Shown here: positions 18,622 through 29,521 of the stretch, one piece after another
Layout: every line of letters starts with the position of its first letter
Numbering within the stretch: the stretch's first letter is position 1
Position numbers and translations under genes: made by a program
The notes under the pieces: generated by a model
Database searches by the model: none
Seen by the model: only the letters and a program-made list of their open reading frames with translations
Told to the model about the DNA's origin: nothing
DNA from: Halomonas halmophila
GTDB taxonomy: Bacteria > Pseudomonadota > Gammaproteobacteria > Pseudomonadales > Halomonadaceae
DNA length: 64,000 bases
Assembly (NCBI RefSeq): GCF_006540005.1
Contig: NZ_BJOC01000003.1
Coordinates: forward strand, 62,001-126,000
Reading direction: 5' to 3'

Positions 18622-21216
18622 ATGACGGAAGATAAGAATAGGGGGCAGGAAACCGAAGTCGACCTCGAGGACATGGTAGCGTCGACCGATTCGGGTGCCC
18701 GAAAACCGGCGGGAATGCCGGGCAAGCTGCTGGTCAGTATTGCCGCGGTGTGGTCCCTTTTTCAGCTTTGGGTATCATCCCCACTGGCTTTCATGTTCGG
18801 GTTTGGCGTATTCAATGCGACTGAGGTGCGCTCGATCCATCTGGCCTTTGCATTGTTTCTCGCGTACATGGCTTACCCTGCCCTGAAACGCTCACCACGC
18901 GACCGTATTCCGGTGCTGGATTGGGTCCTGGCCGCCGTGGCAGCCTTTTGTGGCGCTTACATGTTCCTGTTTTACGAGCAACTGGCACAGCGACCAGGTG
19001 CGCCGATTCTGCAGGATGTCATTGTCGGTATCATCGGCATCGTCCTGCTGCTTGAGGCCACTCGGCGCGCGCTGGGGCCGCCCTTGATGATCGTAGCCAT
19101 GGTCTTCCTCTTCTACAGTCTGGCCGGGCCATGGATGCCAGGGCTGTTGGCACATGGCGGTGTGAGCCTGTCAGGCCTGATCAATCACCAGTGGCTGACC
19201 ACCCAGGGCGTCTTCGGTATCGCCCTCGGTGTCTCGGCAAGCTTTGTCTTTCTGTTTGTGTTGTTCGGTGCCTTGCTGGACAAGGCAGGGGCCGGCAACT
19301 ATTTCATCAAGGTGGCCTTTTCCATGCTGGGCCACTACAAGGGCGGGCCCGCCAAGGCGGCCGTCGTCGCTTCCGGCATGACCGGTCTGATTTCCGGCTC
19401 CTCGATTGCCAATGTGGTGACCACCGGTACCTTCACGGTACCGATGATGAAGCGGGTCGGGTTCTCTTCCGAGAAAGCCGGGGCCGTGGAGGTGGCGTCT
19501 TCGGTCAATGGCCAGATCATGCCGCCCGTCATGGGGGCAGCGGCCTTTCTGATGGTCGAGTATGTGGGGATTTCCTATGTCGAGGTCATCAAGCATGCCT
19601 TCCTGCCGGCGCTGATCTCGTACATCGCGCTGGTTTATATCGTTCACCTCGAGGCCCTCAAGGCCAACATGCAGGGGCTGGAAAGCAGCAATCCGCCGAA
19701 GCCGCTGGTGCGCAAGATGGTCGGTTTCCTGGGTGGCCTGCTGTTGATGATGATCACGGCCCTGGCGGTCTACTATGGCCTTGGCTGGCTGAAACCCGTG
19801 CTTGGTCCGGCAACCCCCTGGGTAGTGGCCGTTGCCCTGGCCGTCATCTATGTGGCTCTGCTCAAGCTGGCATCCGGTTATCCTGAACTGGAACTGGATG
19901 ATCCTGATCAGCCCGTCTACAAGCTTCCCCAGACGCGCCCGACCGTCATGGTCGGCCTGCAGTATATTCTGCCGGTCATCGTGCTGATCTGGTGCCTGAT
20001 GGTCGAGCGTCTGTCGCCGGGGCTTTCGGCCTTCTGGGCGACCGTTTTCATGGTCTTCATCATGCTGACGCAGCGTCCTGTTACCAGCTTCTTCAGGCAA
20101 CGTGGCGACATGCGCACGGAACTCCGCGCGGGCTTCATTGACCTGTGGGACGGCCTGGTGGCCGGTGCACGCAACATGATCGGCATCGGAATTGCCACGG
20201 CGACGGCCGGTATCATCGTCGGTGCCGTCTCCCAGACGGGGGTCGGCCTGGTATTGGCGGGTGTCGTGGAAATACTCTCCATGGGTAACCTGATGCTGAT
20301 CCTGTTGCTCACTGCGGTACTCAGCCTGATCCTCGGCATGGGCCTGCCGACCACGGCCAACTACATCGTGGTATCGGCCCTGCTGGCGCCGGTGATCGTC
20401 CAGCTCGGCGAACAGAATGGTCTGCTGGTACCGCTCATCGCCGTTCACCTCTTCGTGTTCTATTTCGGCATCATGGCGGATGTGACACCACCGGTGGGGT
20501 TGGCGTCATTCGCGGCGGCTGCAGTGTCGGGCGGTGAACCGATCCGTACCGGCTTCCAGGCCTTCTATTACAGCCTGCGTACCGCGGCTCTGCCGTTCCT
20601 GTTCATCTTCAACACCGACCTTCTGCTGATCGATGTCTCGCCCTTGCAGGGCCTTCTGGTCTTCGTGGTGGCCACCATCGCGATGTTGATCTTCGCGGCG
20701 GCGACTCAGGGCTTCATGATCGCCCGTAACCGCTGGTACGAGTCGATCCTGCTGCTGCTGGTGGCCTTCACACTCTTCCGTCCGGGGTTCTGGATGGACA
20801 TGCTGGATCCTCCTTATCGGCAGGTGCCTCCCGCCCAGTTCGCCCAGGCCCTCGGTAGTGCCGATCCGTCCTCGACCTTGCGCATTCAGATCAGTGGACT
20901 GGATGCCTATGGTGAGCCCATGACGACCTACAGGACGGTACCTGTCCCCGAGGGTGATACGAGTGAGGCGCGCATGAGTAACCTGGGGCTCGAGCTACGC
21001 ACGGATGATGGAGCCACGGTGGTCGACATGGTCACCTATGGCAGCCAGGCGGCCAAGCTGGGCTTCGATTTCGACCAGCGCATTACCAAGATTCAGGCAC
21101 CCGTGGACGGATTGGCAAAGGAATGGATGTGGATACCGGCATTCCTGGTGTTCGCCCTGGTAGTGTGGCTGCAGCGCCGGCGTCGTGATCAAGATGTCGC
21201 ACCGGCAGCGGCCTGA
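18622..21216 (+). CDS. TRAP transporter fused permease (4TM + 12TM) with C-terminal DUF3394/PDZ-like domain
   Basis: 864 residues. The DctQ-like and DctM-like parts are fused, as usual for TAXI systems. The channel part shows GHYKGGPAKAAVVASGMTGL, SGSSIANVVTTGTFTVPMMK, and MGLPTTANYIVVSALLAPV. After the last permease segments, about 130 residues (IQISGLDAYGEPMTTYRTV... VTYGSQAAKLGFDFDQRITK) look like a PDZ-type domain, closing with a final membrane helix and a basic tail. ATG 18622 was chosen because it gives a normal N-terminus; its ribosome-binding site is poor and GTG 18592 is an alternative. The UspA gene follows after 11 bp. Confidence 0.9.
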   Translation: MTEDKNRGQETEVDLEDMVASTDSGARKPAGMPGKLLVSIAAVWSLFQLWVSSPLAFMFGFGVFNATEVRSIHLAFALFLAYMAYPALKRSPRDRIPVLDWVLAAVAAFCGAYMFLFYEQLAQRPGAPILQDVIVGIIGIVLLLEATRRALGPPLMIVAMVFLFYSLAGPWMPGLLAHGGVSLSGLINHQWLTTQGVFGIALGVSASFVFLFVLFGALLDKAGAGNYFIKVAFSMLGHYKGGPAKAAVVASGMTGLISGSSIANVVTTGTFTVPMMKRVGFSSEKAGAVEVASSVNGQIMPPVMGAAAFLMVEYVGISYVEVIKHAFLPALISYIALVYIVHLEALKANMQGLESSNPPKPLVRKMVGFLGGLLLMMITALAVYYGLGWLKPVLGPATPWVVAVALAVIYVALLKLASGYPELELDDPDQPVYKLPQTRPTVMVGLQYILPVIVLIWCLMVERLSPGLSAFWATVFMVFIMLTQRPVTSFFRQRGDMRTELRAGFIDLWDGLVAGARNMIGIGIATATAGIIVGAVSQTGVGLVLAGVVEILSMGNLMLILLLTAVLSLILGMGLPTTANYIVVSALLAPVIVQLGEQNGLLVPLIAVHLFVFYFGIMADVTPPVGLASFAAAAVSGGEPIRTGFQAFYYSLRTAALPFLFIFNTDLLLIDVSPLQGLLVFVVATIAMLIFAAATQGFMIARNRWYESILLLLVAFTLFRPGFWMDMLDPPYRQVPPAQFAQALGSADPSSTLRIQISGLDAYGEPMTTYRTVPVPEGDTSEARMSNLGLELRTDDGATVVDMVTYGSQAAKLGFDFDQRITKIQAPVDGLAKEWMWIPAFLVFALVVWLQRRRRDQDVAPAAA

Positions 21217-21227
21217 GGAGGTACACG

Positions 21228-21656
21228 ATGTACAACAAGATCCTGTTTCCGGTCGACCTCAACGAGGCAGCATCGTGGTCCAAGGCATTGCCGACGGCGC
21301 TGACATTATGCCGGAGCTTCGGGGCTTCACTACACGTGGTCACGGTGTTGCCGGATGTTCAGATGCCATTGGTTGGAGGATTCTTTCCTTCCGATTATGC
21401 CAGTAGGGCACGCGAGGCGGTCAGTAATGCCCAGCACGACTTCATTCGCGAGAATGTGCCCGACGATATCCAGGTGCAGAGCGTGATAGTCGAGGGCTCG
21501 CCCTGGGAGGCGATCATCGAGGCGTCCAGCCAAGTGGAGGCCGACCTGATCGTCATGGCCTCGCATACCAAGCGCAAGTTCGTCGACTATGTGCTGGGGC
21601 CCAACGCCGAGCATGTGGTGCACCATAGCAAGGTGTCGGTGATGGTCGTGCGGTGA
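21228..21656 (+). CDS. Universal stress protein UspA family (TeaD-like position)
   Basis: 142 residues beginning MYNKILFPVDLNEA. Near the C-terminus MASHTKRKFVDYVLGPNAEHVV is a version of the ATP-binding GxxGx(9)G(S/T) loop of UspA proteins, with the first Gly of the usual GSHG replaced by Ala. GAGGAGG precedes the ATG and only 11 bp separate it from the permease, so it belongs to the TRAP operon. In Halomonas elongata TeaD, an ATP-binding Usp, is encoded with the ectoine TRAP transporter TeaABC and modulates it. A similar role here is inference. Confidence 0.88.
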   Translation: MYNKILFPVDLNEAASWSKALPTALTLCRSFGASLHVVTVLPDVQMPLVGGFFPSDYASRAREAVSNAQHDFIRENVPDDIQVQSVIVEGSPWEAIIEASSQVEADLIVMASHTKRKFVDYVLGPNAEHVVHHSKVSVMVVR

Positions 21657-21678
21657 GACCTCGTGGTCGTGGTCGTAT

Positions 21679-21698
21679 CCCGGAGCCCTGGCTCCGGG
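21679..21698 (+). terminator. Hairpin after the TAXI-TRAP-UspA operon
   Basis: CCCGGAGCC and GGCTCCGGG form a 9-bp stem with a 2-base spacer, 23 bp after the uspA stop. No long T-run follows. A second inverted pair (GGTCGTGGTC at 21665-21674 and GACCACGACC at 21752-21761) encloses it and could form a larger stem. Confidence 0.5.
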
Positions 21699-21780
21699 GT
21701 GCGGCTTTCGGGATGGAGGCTGCACGAGTAAGCTGTATCGCGTAGTATCCTGACCACGACCGGTTTGCGAGGAGTACGAC

Positions 21781-22305
21781 ATGCCCCTCAGATCATTGCG
21801 AGTGATGCCCGTCGTCATGCTCCTGGCCGTCACTCTGGCTTCCTTCAAGGCAGTGGCCGCTCTCGAGCCCCTGCCCGAACCGAGCGGTGAGGTGATCCTG
21901 ACCATCAGTGGTGATATCACCCATACCAATGCGGGAGACGAGGCACGTTTCGACCGCGCCATGCTGAATCACCTCGCTTCGCGCACTATCGTGACCGATA
22001 CCCCCTGGCATGAGGAAGCAAGCCGTTTCGAGGGGCCGCTGTTCACGGCCCTGCTGGATGCCGTCGGCGCCGAGGCCGAGCAGGTTCGGGTTGGCGCCCT
22101 GAACGGCTTCGAGGCGAAGATTCCGGTGACGGACTTCCAACGCTACGATGTAATCCTGGCCATGCGCTTCAATGGTGACAGGGTGCCGATTCGCGATTTC
22201 GGTCCCCTGCTCGTGATGTATCCCTTCGATGAACACCCCGAACTCCATACCGAAGTGATACGCTTCCGCTCGGTGTGGCAGGTGGATCGTATCTTCGTCT
22301 ACTGA
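21781..22305 (+). CDS. Secreted oxidoreductase (molybdopterin-binding-like fold) protein
   Basis: 174 residues with an N-terminal signal peptide (ending near KAVAA-LEP). The pattern ILTISGDITHTN, then TPWHEEASRFEGPLFTALLDAVG and GFEAKIPVTDFQRYDVILAMRFNG resembles the molybdopterin-binding domain of sulfite-oxidase/YedY-type proteins. It is short, and no Cys that could bind molybdenum is visible. It may be a periplasmic sensing partner rather than an enzyme. It lies 19 bp before a hybrid histidine kinase gene and is probably cotranscribed with it. Confidence 0.7.
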   Translation: MPLRSLRVMPVVMLLAVTLASFKAVAALEPLPEPSGEVILTISGDITHTNAGDEARFDRAMLNHLASRTIVTDTPWHEEASRFEGPLFTALLDAVGAEAEQVRVGALNGFEAKIPVTDFQRYDVILAMRFNGDRVPIRDFGPLLVMYPFDEHPELHTEVIRFRSVWQVDRIFVY

Positions 22306-22324
22306 CTTCGCGCTGGAGAGCCTG

Positions 22325-24493
<2,169 letters not shown>

Positions 24494-25480
24494 TCATTCG
24501 CGGGCGCGTCGGCGCAGGGTGCGCGCTATGACCTGCTGGCCGGGCGTGTAGTCGCCGTGGATGGCGGCTTCTGCACGGGCCAGGGTGGTATCGGCGATCT
24601 GCACATGATTCTGCACCGCCGAGTCCACGGCCAGTGGCAGGAAATCCAGCAGGCGATCGTCGCCGAAGGTGGCCAGGCGCAGCCGGTCGGGCAGGCCACC
24701 ACGTTCGATCAGGGTGTCGAGGACCCCTTCGAGCAGGGTATAGGACGCGGTGACCAGCGCGTCCGGCAGGCCTTCACCGTCGAGCAGGTCGCGCATCAAG
24801 CTTGCGCCGGTGGCCCGATCATAGCGTTCGCCGCTGTACAGCTCGGCGGCCACGTTGCGTGACGCCAGGGCCTGCTGAAAGCCGGCACGTCGTTCGCGGC
24901 TGATCGACAGCGCCGGCACCGCATCGAACCAGGCAATCCGCCGGGCCGGCGACGGCAGTACCGCGCGGGTGAGATGCGCCGCGGCATCCCGGTCATTGCT
25001 GACGACACTGACGAAGTGCTGCGGGTCCAGGCCCCGGTCCATGCCCACCACCGGCAAGCCGCCCTGCATCAGCTCACGATAGAAGGCGGCCTCCATGGGC
25101 AGGCAACTGGCGGTGATCAAGGCCGCACAGCCCTGGGCACGCAGCGCCATGGCGACTTCCTGCTCACCCGCCGGGTCGTCTTCCGAGCCCGCGATCAAGA
25201 GGTGGTACCCCCGCTGCCGTGCCTTCTGTTCGAGCAGCTTGGCCAGCCGTGCATAGCTGGCATTCTCCAGATCCGGGACGATGAGCCCCAGCAGTTGGCT
25301 GGAGCCGCGGCGCAGCGCGGCGGCCTGGGCGTCGACCCGGTATTGATGCTGGCTCACCACGGCCATGACCCGGTCGACCGTCGCCTGGCTGATGCGGCGC
25401 TGGGCGGCCTTGCCGTTGATGACGTAGCTGGCGGTCGTGCGTGACACACCGGCCAGCCGGGCAATTTCAGCGAGTGTCAT
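24494..25480 (-). CDS. cra: Catabolite repressor/activator Cra (FruR), LacI family
   Basis: 328 residues. The N-terminal helix-turn-helix and hinge read MTLAEIARLAGVSRTTASYV followed by INGKAAQRRISQATVDRV, typical of Cra with its YVINGKA variant. The rest is the periplasmic-binding-like effector domain, which in the family binds fructose 1-phosphate. GGAAGG precedes the ATG. It is divergent from fruBKA, and two matching operators lie between them, so it most likely represses that operon. Confidence 0.92.
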   Translation of the reverse strand: MTLAEIARLAGVSRTTASYVINGKAAQRRISQATVDRVMAVVSQHQYRVDAQAAALRRGSSQLLGLIVPDLENASYARLAKLLEQKARQRGYHLLIAGSEDDPAGEQEVAMALRAQGCAALITASCLPMEAAFYRELMQGGLPVVGMDRGLDPQHFVSVVSNDRDAAAHLTRAVLPSPARRIAWFDAVPALSISRERRAGFQQALASRNVAAELYSGERYDRATGASLMRDLLDGEGLPDALVTASYTLLEGVLDTLIERGGLPDRLRLATFGDDRLLDFLPLAVDSAVQNHVQIADTTLARAEAAIHGDYTPGQQVIARTLRRRARE

Positions 25481-25582
25481 GAGTCCTTCCGTTGGATGGC
25501 GGGCGGCGAAGAGAGTACCCCAGGTCGCAGGGGCATGCGAACTCCTGCCAAAGTCGTAGATATTCGAGCTTGCCTTGTAGCA

Positions 25583-25594
25583 TGAATCGATTCA
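25583..25594. promoter_or_regulatory. Cra/FruR operator 1
   Basis: TGAATCGATTCA is a perfect 12-bp palindrome with the central CG expected of LacI-family sites, flanked by GC and GC in the manner of the family consensus TGAAACGTTTCA. It lies 77 bp before fruB and 103 bp before cra. Confidence 0.8.
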
Positions 25595-25612
25595 GCATTG
25601 AAGCCAACAAGG

Positions 25613-25624
25613 TGACACGATTCA
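25613..25624. promoter_or_regulatory. Cra/FruR operator 2
   Basis: TGACACGATTCA matches operator 1 except for two bases of the left half and shares the right half GATTCAGC. It is exactly 30 bp from operator 1, close to three helical turns, so both sites face the same side of DNA. Confidence 0.7.
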
Positions 25625-25670
25625 GCAAACAGGCCATCCCGTTCGCGTCACCACCGCACAGGAGACATGC

Positions 25671-28544
25671 ATGCTGACGCTACGCGAGAGTGACATTCAG
25701 CTCGGTTGCCGGGCCGATGACTGGCGCGCGGCCCTGGACCAGGCCGCCGCTTCCTTGGTGGATGCCGGCCTCACCACGCCGGACTACCGTGAAGGGCTGC
25801 TGTCCCGAGAGACACAGTCCTCGACCTATCTGGGCAATGCCATTGCCATTCCCCATGGCACGCCGGAAAGCCGTGCCCATGTCCTCAACACAGGGGTGCG
25901 CGTGCTGCAGTTCCCCGAGGGCGTCGAGTGGCACGATGGTCAGCCGGTGCATGTGCTGGTCACCATTGCCGCCCAGAACGACGAACACCTGGACATCCTT
26001 CGCCAGCTGACCCATGTGCTGGACCGCGACGATGTCGCCCAGCGGCTGGCCGGGGCCTCGGACACAGAAGAAGTCGTGGGCCTGCTGTCGCGTGCACCGC
26101 TCAGGGCGCGGCTGGATGCCGATACCCTGTGCCTGGGCACGCCCGCCCGTGACCTCGGGGAACTGGCCATGGCCGGGGCCGCCCGGTTGCGTCAGGCCGG
26201 CTGTGTGGGCGATGGCTTCATTGCCGAGCTGGCGAGTGCCCGGCTGCAATGGCTGGGGCAGGGAGCCTGGCTGGCCATCGCGGAGCGTGACGTAGTGACG
26301 CCGGCCCTGTCCCTGGTCACGCCGGCGGACGAGTTGGAGGCGCACGGCGAGAGCGTCAACGGCGTCTTCTGTCTGGCGGCCAGTGGCGACAGTCACCTCG
26401 GCCTGCTCGATCAGGTCGCGACGCTGCTCGAACACGGCGAGCTGGAGACCCTCAGGCGTGGCGATGCCGCGACCCTGCTGGCGCTTCTGGCCGGCGAGGG
26501 CGGGGCGACGCGGACCCGTCAGGTGCGCGTGCTGAATGCCCATGGTCTGCATGCCCGTCCGGCCAAGCAGTTGGTGCAGGTGGCCCGCGAGCAGGCGTTG
26601 CCGATTGGCGTACGCCTGGCGGAAGGCGGGGTCGAGTCGGTGTCGGCGACCAGCCTGACCAAGGTGATCGGCCTGGGCGCACGGCGTGGTCAGTGGCTGG
26701 TGCTGTCCGCCGCTGGCGAGGACGCCGACAGCGCGCTGTCCGCCGTGGCGGATGCCGTCAATGATGGCCTCGGTGAAGCCGTGGAAGCCTTCGATGATAG
26801 CCATGAGGACATGCCGGCGGCCACACCGGCGGAAGCGTCACCGGCGCCTTCACCCTTGCCGGACGACACCGCCCATCAGGCGGTGGCCGCCTCGCCGGGA
26901 CTGGCTATCGCGCCGGTCTTCGTCATGCGCCTGCCGCGTTTCGACTATGCCCGGCTGGCCGATGATGCGGCCGCCGAGACCCGGCGGCTCGAAGCGGCGG
27001 TCGCCGAGGGCGCGGCGCAGCTGGCGGCCCTGACACGCAGCGCACCGGGTGGAGAGGTCGCCGAGGTGCTGTCCATGCACGAAGAGATGCTCGATGACCC
27101 GGAGCTGCTGCAGGCCGCCCGTGAAGGCATTCAAGAGGGCTACTCCGCCGAGGCCGCCTGGTGGGAAGCCATCGATACCGCGGCATGCGCCCAGGAAAGG
27201 CTCGCCGATCGCCTGCTGGCGGAGCGCGCGGCCGACCTGCGTGATGTTGGCCGGCGTGTCCTGGGGCGGCTGTGCGATGTGGAACTGCCCGAGCCGCCGG
27301 CCCATCCCTATATCCTGGTCATGGAAGACGTGGGCCCCTCGGATGTGGCGCGCCTCGATACCCAGCGCGTGCGCGGCCTGCTGACGGCGCGTGGCGGTGC
27401 CACGGCGCACAGTGCCATCCTGGCCCGGGCACTGGGGATTCCGGCGGTGGTCGGTGCCGGAGATCGGATCATGGCGCTGGCCAATGACACGCCGCTGATC
27501 CTCGATGGCGAGAGTGGTCGCATCGTGCCGGCACCCAGCACCGCGCGCCGCGAACGCGCCGAGCAGCAGCTGGCGGACCGCGAACGCCGCGAACGTGACG
27601 CCTGGGAGGCCCGTTTCGAGCCCGCCCAGACCCGTGATGGCCAGCGTGTCGAGGTGGCCGCCAACCTGGGCAACACCGCCCATGCGGCCGATGCCGTGTC
27701 GCGCGGCGCCGAGGGCGTCGGCCTGCTGCGTACCGAGTTTCTGTTCATGGCCCACGCCCAGGCGCCGGATCTGGACACTCAGGTCACCGAGTACCGTGAG
27801 GCCCTGGATGCCCTGGACGGGCGCCCCCTGGTGGCGCGGACCCTGGACGTGGGCGGTGACAAGCCGCTGCCGTACTGGCCCGTGCCTCAGGAAGACAACC
27901 CCTTCCTCGGCTTGCGCGGCATTCGCCTGGCCCTGACACGCCCCGAGGTGCTGGCGACCCAGCTCGAGGCCCTGCTGAGAGCGGCCGTCGGCCGGCCACT
28001 GCGCATCATGCTGCCCATGGTCAAGGATGTCGCCGAGCTGCGCACGGCGCGTGCCATGCTCGACCGCCTGCTTTCGGACATTGCACCGGACGCGCGGGCC
28101 ACCGATGTACAACTGGGCGTGATGATCGAGGTACCCTCGAGTGCCCTTCTGGCCGGAAGCCTGGCCGTGGAGGCGGATTTCTTCTCGGTGGGCACCAATG
28201 ATCTGACCCAGTATGCGCTGGCCATCGACCGTGGCCATCCCGAGCTCTCGGCCCAGGCCGATGGCCTGCATCCCGCCGTCCTGCGGCTCATCGAGATGAC
28301 CGTCGAGGCCGCCCATGCCCAGGGCAAGTGGGTCGGGGTGTGCGGCGAACTGGCCTCGGATGCCACCGCCGTGCCGGTGCTGGTGGGACTGGGCGTCGAC
28401 GAGCTGTCGGTCAGCGCGCGTCAGGTGCCCATGGTCAAGGCCCGGCTGCGCGACATCAGCATGGACACTGCCCGGGATCAGGCGCGGCGGGCGTTGAGCC
28501 GTGCCACGGCGGCCGAGGTGCGTGACGCCCTGGAGCAGGCATGA
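25671..28544 (+). CDS. fruB: Fructose PTS multiphosphoryl transfer protein, EIIA-HPr-EI fusion
   Basis: 957 residues. EIIA-Fru occupies about 1-145 with active His62 (AIPHGTPES). A central region (about 150-275) looks like a decayed second EIIA: its segment [20 protein letters not shown] parallels [20 protein letters not shown] of the first, but no His-Gly active site is seen. HPr spans about 284-370 with active His294 (HGLHARPA). Enzyme I follows from about 405, with His580 in [15 protein letters not shown]. It moves phosphate from PEP to FruA. The ATG has AGGAG 6 bp upstream. The stop overlaps the fruK start. Confidence 0.96.
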   Translation: MLTLRESDIQLGCRADDWRAALDQAAASLVDAGLTTPDYREGLLSRETQSSTYLGNAIAIPHGTPESRAHVLNTGVRVLQFPEGVEWHDGQPVHVLVTIAAQNDEHLDILRQLTHVLDRDDVAQRLAGASDTEEVVGLLSRAPLRARLDADTLCLGTPARDLGELAMAGAARLRQAGCVGDGFIAELASARLQWLGQGAWLAIAERDVVTPALSLVTPADELEAHGESVNGVFCLAASGDSHLGLLDQVATLLEHGELETLRRGDAATLLALLAGEGGATRTRQVRVLNAHGLHARPAKQLVQVAREQALPIGVRLAEGGVESVSATSLTKVIGLGARRGQWLVLSAAGEDADSALSAVADAVNDGLGEAVEAFDDSHEDMPAATPAEASPAPSPLPDDTAHQAVAASPGLAIAPVFVMRLPRFDYARLADDAAAETRRLEAAVAEGAAQLAALTRSAPGGEVAEVLSMHEEMLDDPELLQAAREGIQEGYSAEAAWWEAIDTAACAQERLADRLLAERAADLRDVGRRVLGRLCDVELPEPPAHPYILVMEDVGPSDVARLDTQRVRGLLTARGGATAHSAILARALGIPAVVGAGDRIMALANDTPLILDGESGRIVPAPSTARRERAEQQLADRERRERDAWEARFEPAQTRDGQRVEVAANLGNTAHAADAVSRGAEGVGLLRTEFLFMAHAQAPDLDTQVTEYREALDALDGRPLVARTLDVGGDKPLPYWPVPQEDNPFLGLRGIRLALTRPEVLATQLEALLRAAVGRPLRIMLPMVKDVAELRTARAMLDRLLSDIAPDARATDVQLGVMIEVPSSALLAGSLAVEADFFSVGTNDLTQYALAIDRGHPELSAQADGLHPAVLRLIEMTVEAAHAQGKWVGVCGELASDATAVPVLVGLGVDELSVSARQVPMVKARLRDISMDTARDQARRALSRATAAEVRDALEQA

Positions 28545-29521
28545 TGGCGTCGCTTCTGGTGGTCAGTCTCAATCCGGCACTCGACCTGTCGGTGACGCTC
28601 GAACAGCTCACCCCGGGCCGGGTCAATCGCACCCACCACACCCAGTTGAGCGCGGCCGGCAAGGGCCTGAACGTGGCCAGCGTGCTGGCGGCGCTGGGTC
28701 ACCGCGTGACCCTGTCGGGGTTCCTCGGTGCCGACAACGACGAGGCCTTCGCTCAGGCCTTCGCGAGCCAGGGTATCGTCGATGCCTGCCGACGCCTGCC
28801 CGGGGAGACGCGCATCAACGTCAAGCTGGCCGAGGATGATGGCCGCGTCACCGACATCAACGGCCCGGGCATGACCATCGACGACGCGGCCTGGCGGGCC
28901 CTGAGCGACGGCCTGGCCGAGACGCTGGGCGAGCGTTCTGCCGGGCCCCGGGCCATGATCATCGCCGGCAGCCTGCCGCCCGGGGTCACGCCGCCCATGC
29001 TGGCCGAGCTGGTGGAACTGGGACGCGACGCCGGACTGCCGGTCTGGGTGGACACCAGTGGTCCGGCGCTGGCCGCCGCCATCGACGCGGGGGCCACGGC
29101 CGTCAAGCCCAACGAACATGAACTGGCCGCCTGGCTGGGACGTCGGCAGCTTGCCGCCGCGGACTATGCCGGGGCGGTTCGCCGCCTGCAGCAGGCCGGT
29201 GTCGAGGAGGCCGTGATGTCCGCCGGGGCCGAGGGCGTGCTGTGGTTCAGCCGGCGTGGTGCCTGGCAGGCGATACCGCCCGAGGTGCCGGTGATCAATA
29301 CCGTCTGTGCCGGCGACACTCTGGTGGCGGCCTTGCTGCACGGCGTGCTCGAGGACGTGCCACCCGAAGCGGCCCTGCGGCTGGCCACCGCCTTGTCCGC
29401 CGAGGCGGTGCGCCACCCCGGCGTCGGACGCCTCGACGCCGCCGATCTTTCCCAACTCCAACGACAGACTCGCGTATGCCGCCTGGCAGAGGGTGGCGAC
29501 GCAGGGGGAGCTTTAGCATGA
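28541..29521 (+). CDS. fruK: 1-phosphofructokinase
   Basis: 326 residues of the PfkB family: LNPALDLSVTLEQLTPGRVNR, GKGLNVASVLAALGH, and the C-terminal catalytic loop NTVCAGDTLVAALL with the base Asp. It phosphorylates fructose 1-phosphate to fructose 1,6-bisphosphate. Adjacent ATG codons at 28541 and 28544 both fit; the first overlaps the fruB stop as ATGA. The downstream fruA start overlaps this stop in the same way, so the three genes are coupled. Confidence 0.95.
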   Translation: MMASLLVVSLNPALDLSVTLEQLTPGRVNRTHHTQLSAAGKGLNVASVLAALGHRVTLSGFLGADNDEAFAQAFASQGIVDACRRLPGETRINVKLAEDDGRVTDINGPGMTIDDAAWRALSDGLAETLGERSAGPRAMIIAGSLPPGVTPPMLAELVELGRDAGLPVWVDTSGPALAAAIDAGATAVKPNEHELAAWLGRRQLAAADYAGAVRRLQQAGVEEAVMSAGAEGVLWFSRRGAWQAIPPEVPVINTVCAGDTLVAALLHGVLEDVPPEAALRLATALSAEAVRHPGVGRLDAADLSQLQRQTRVCRLAEGGDAGGALA

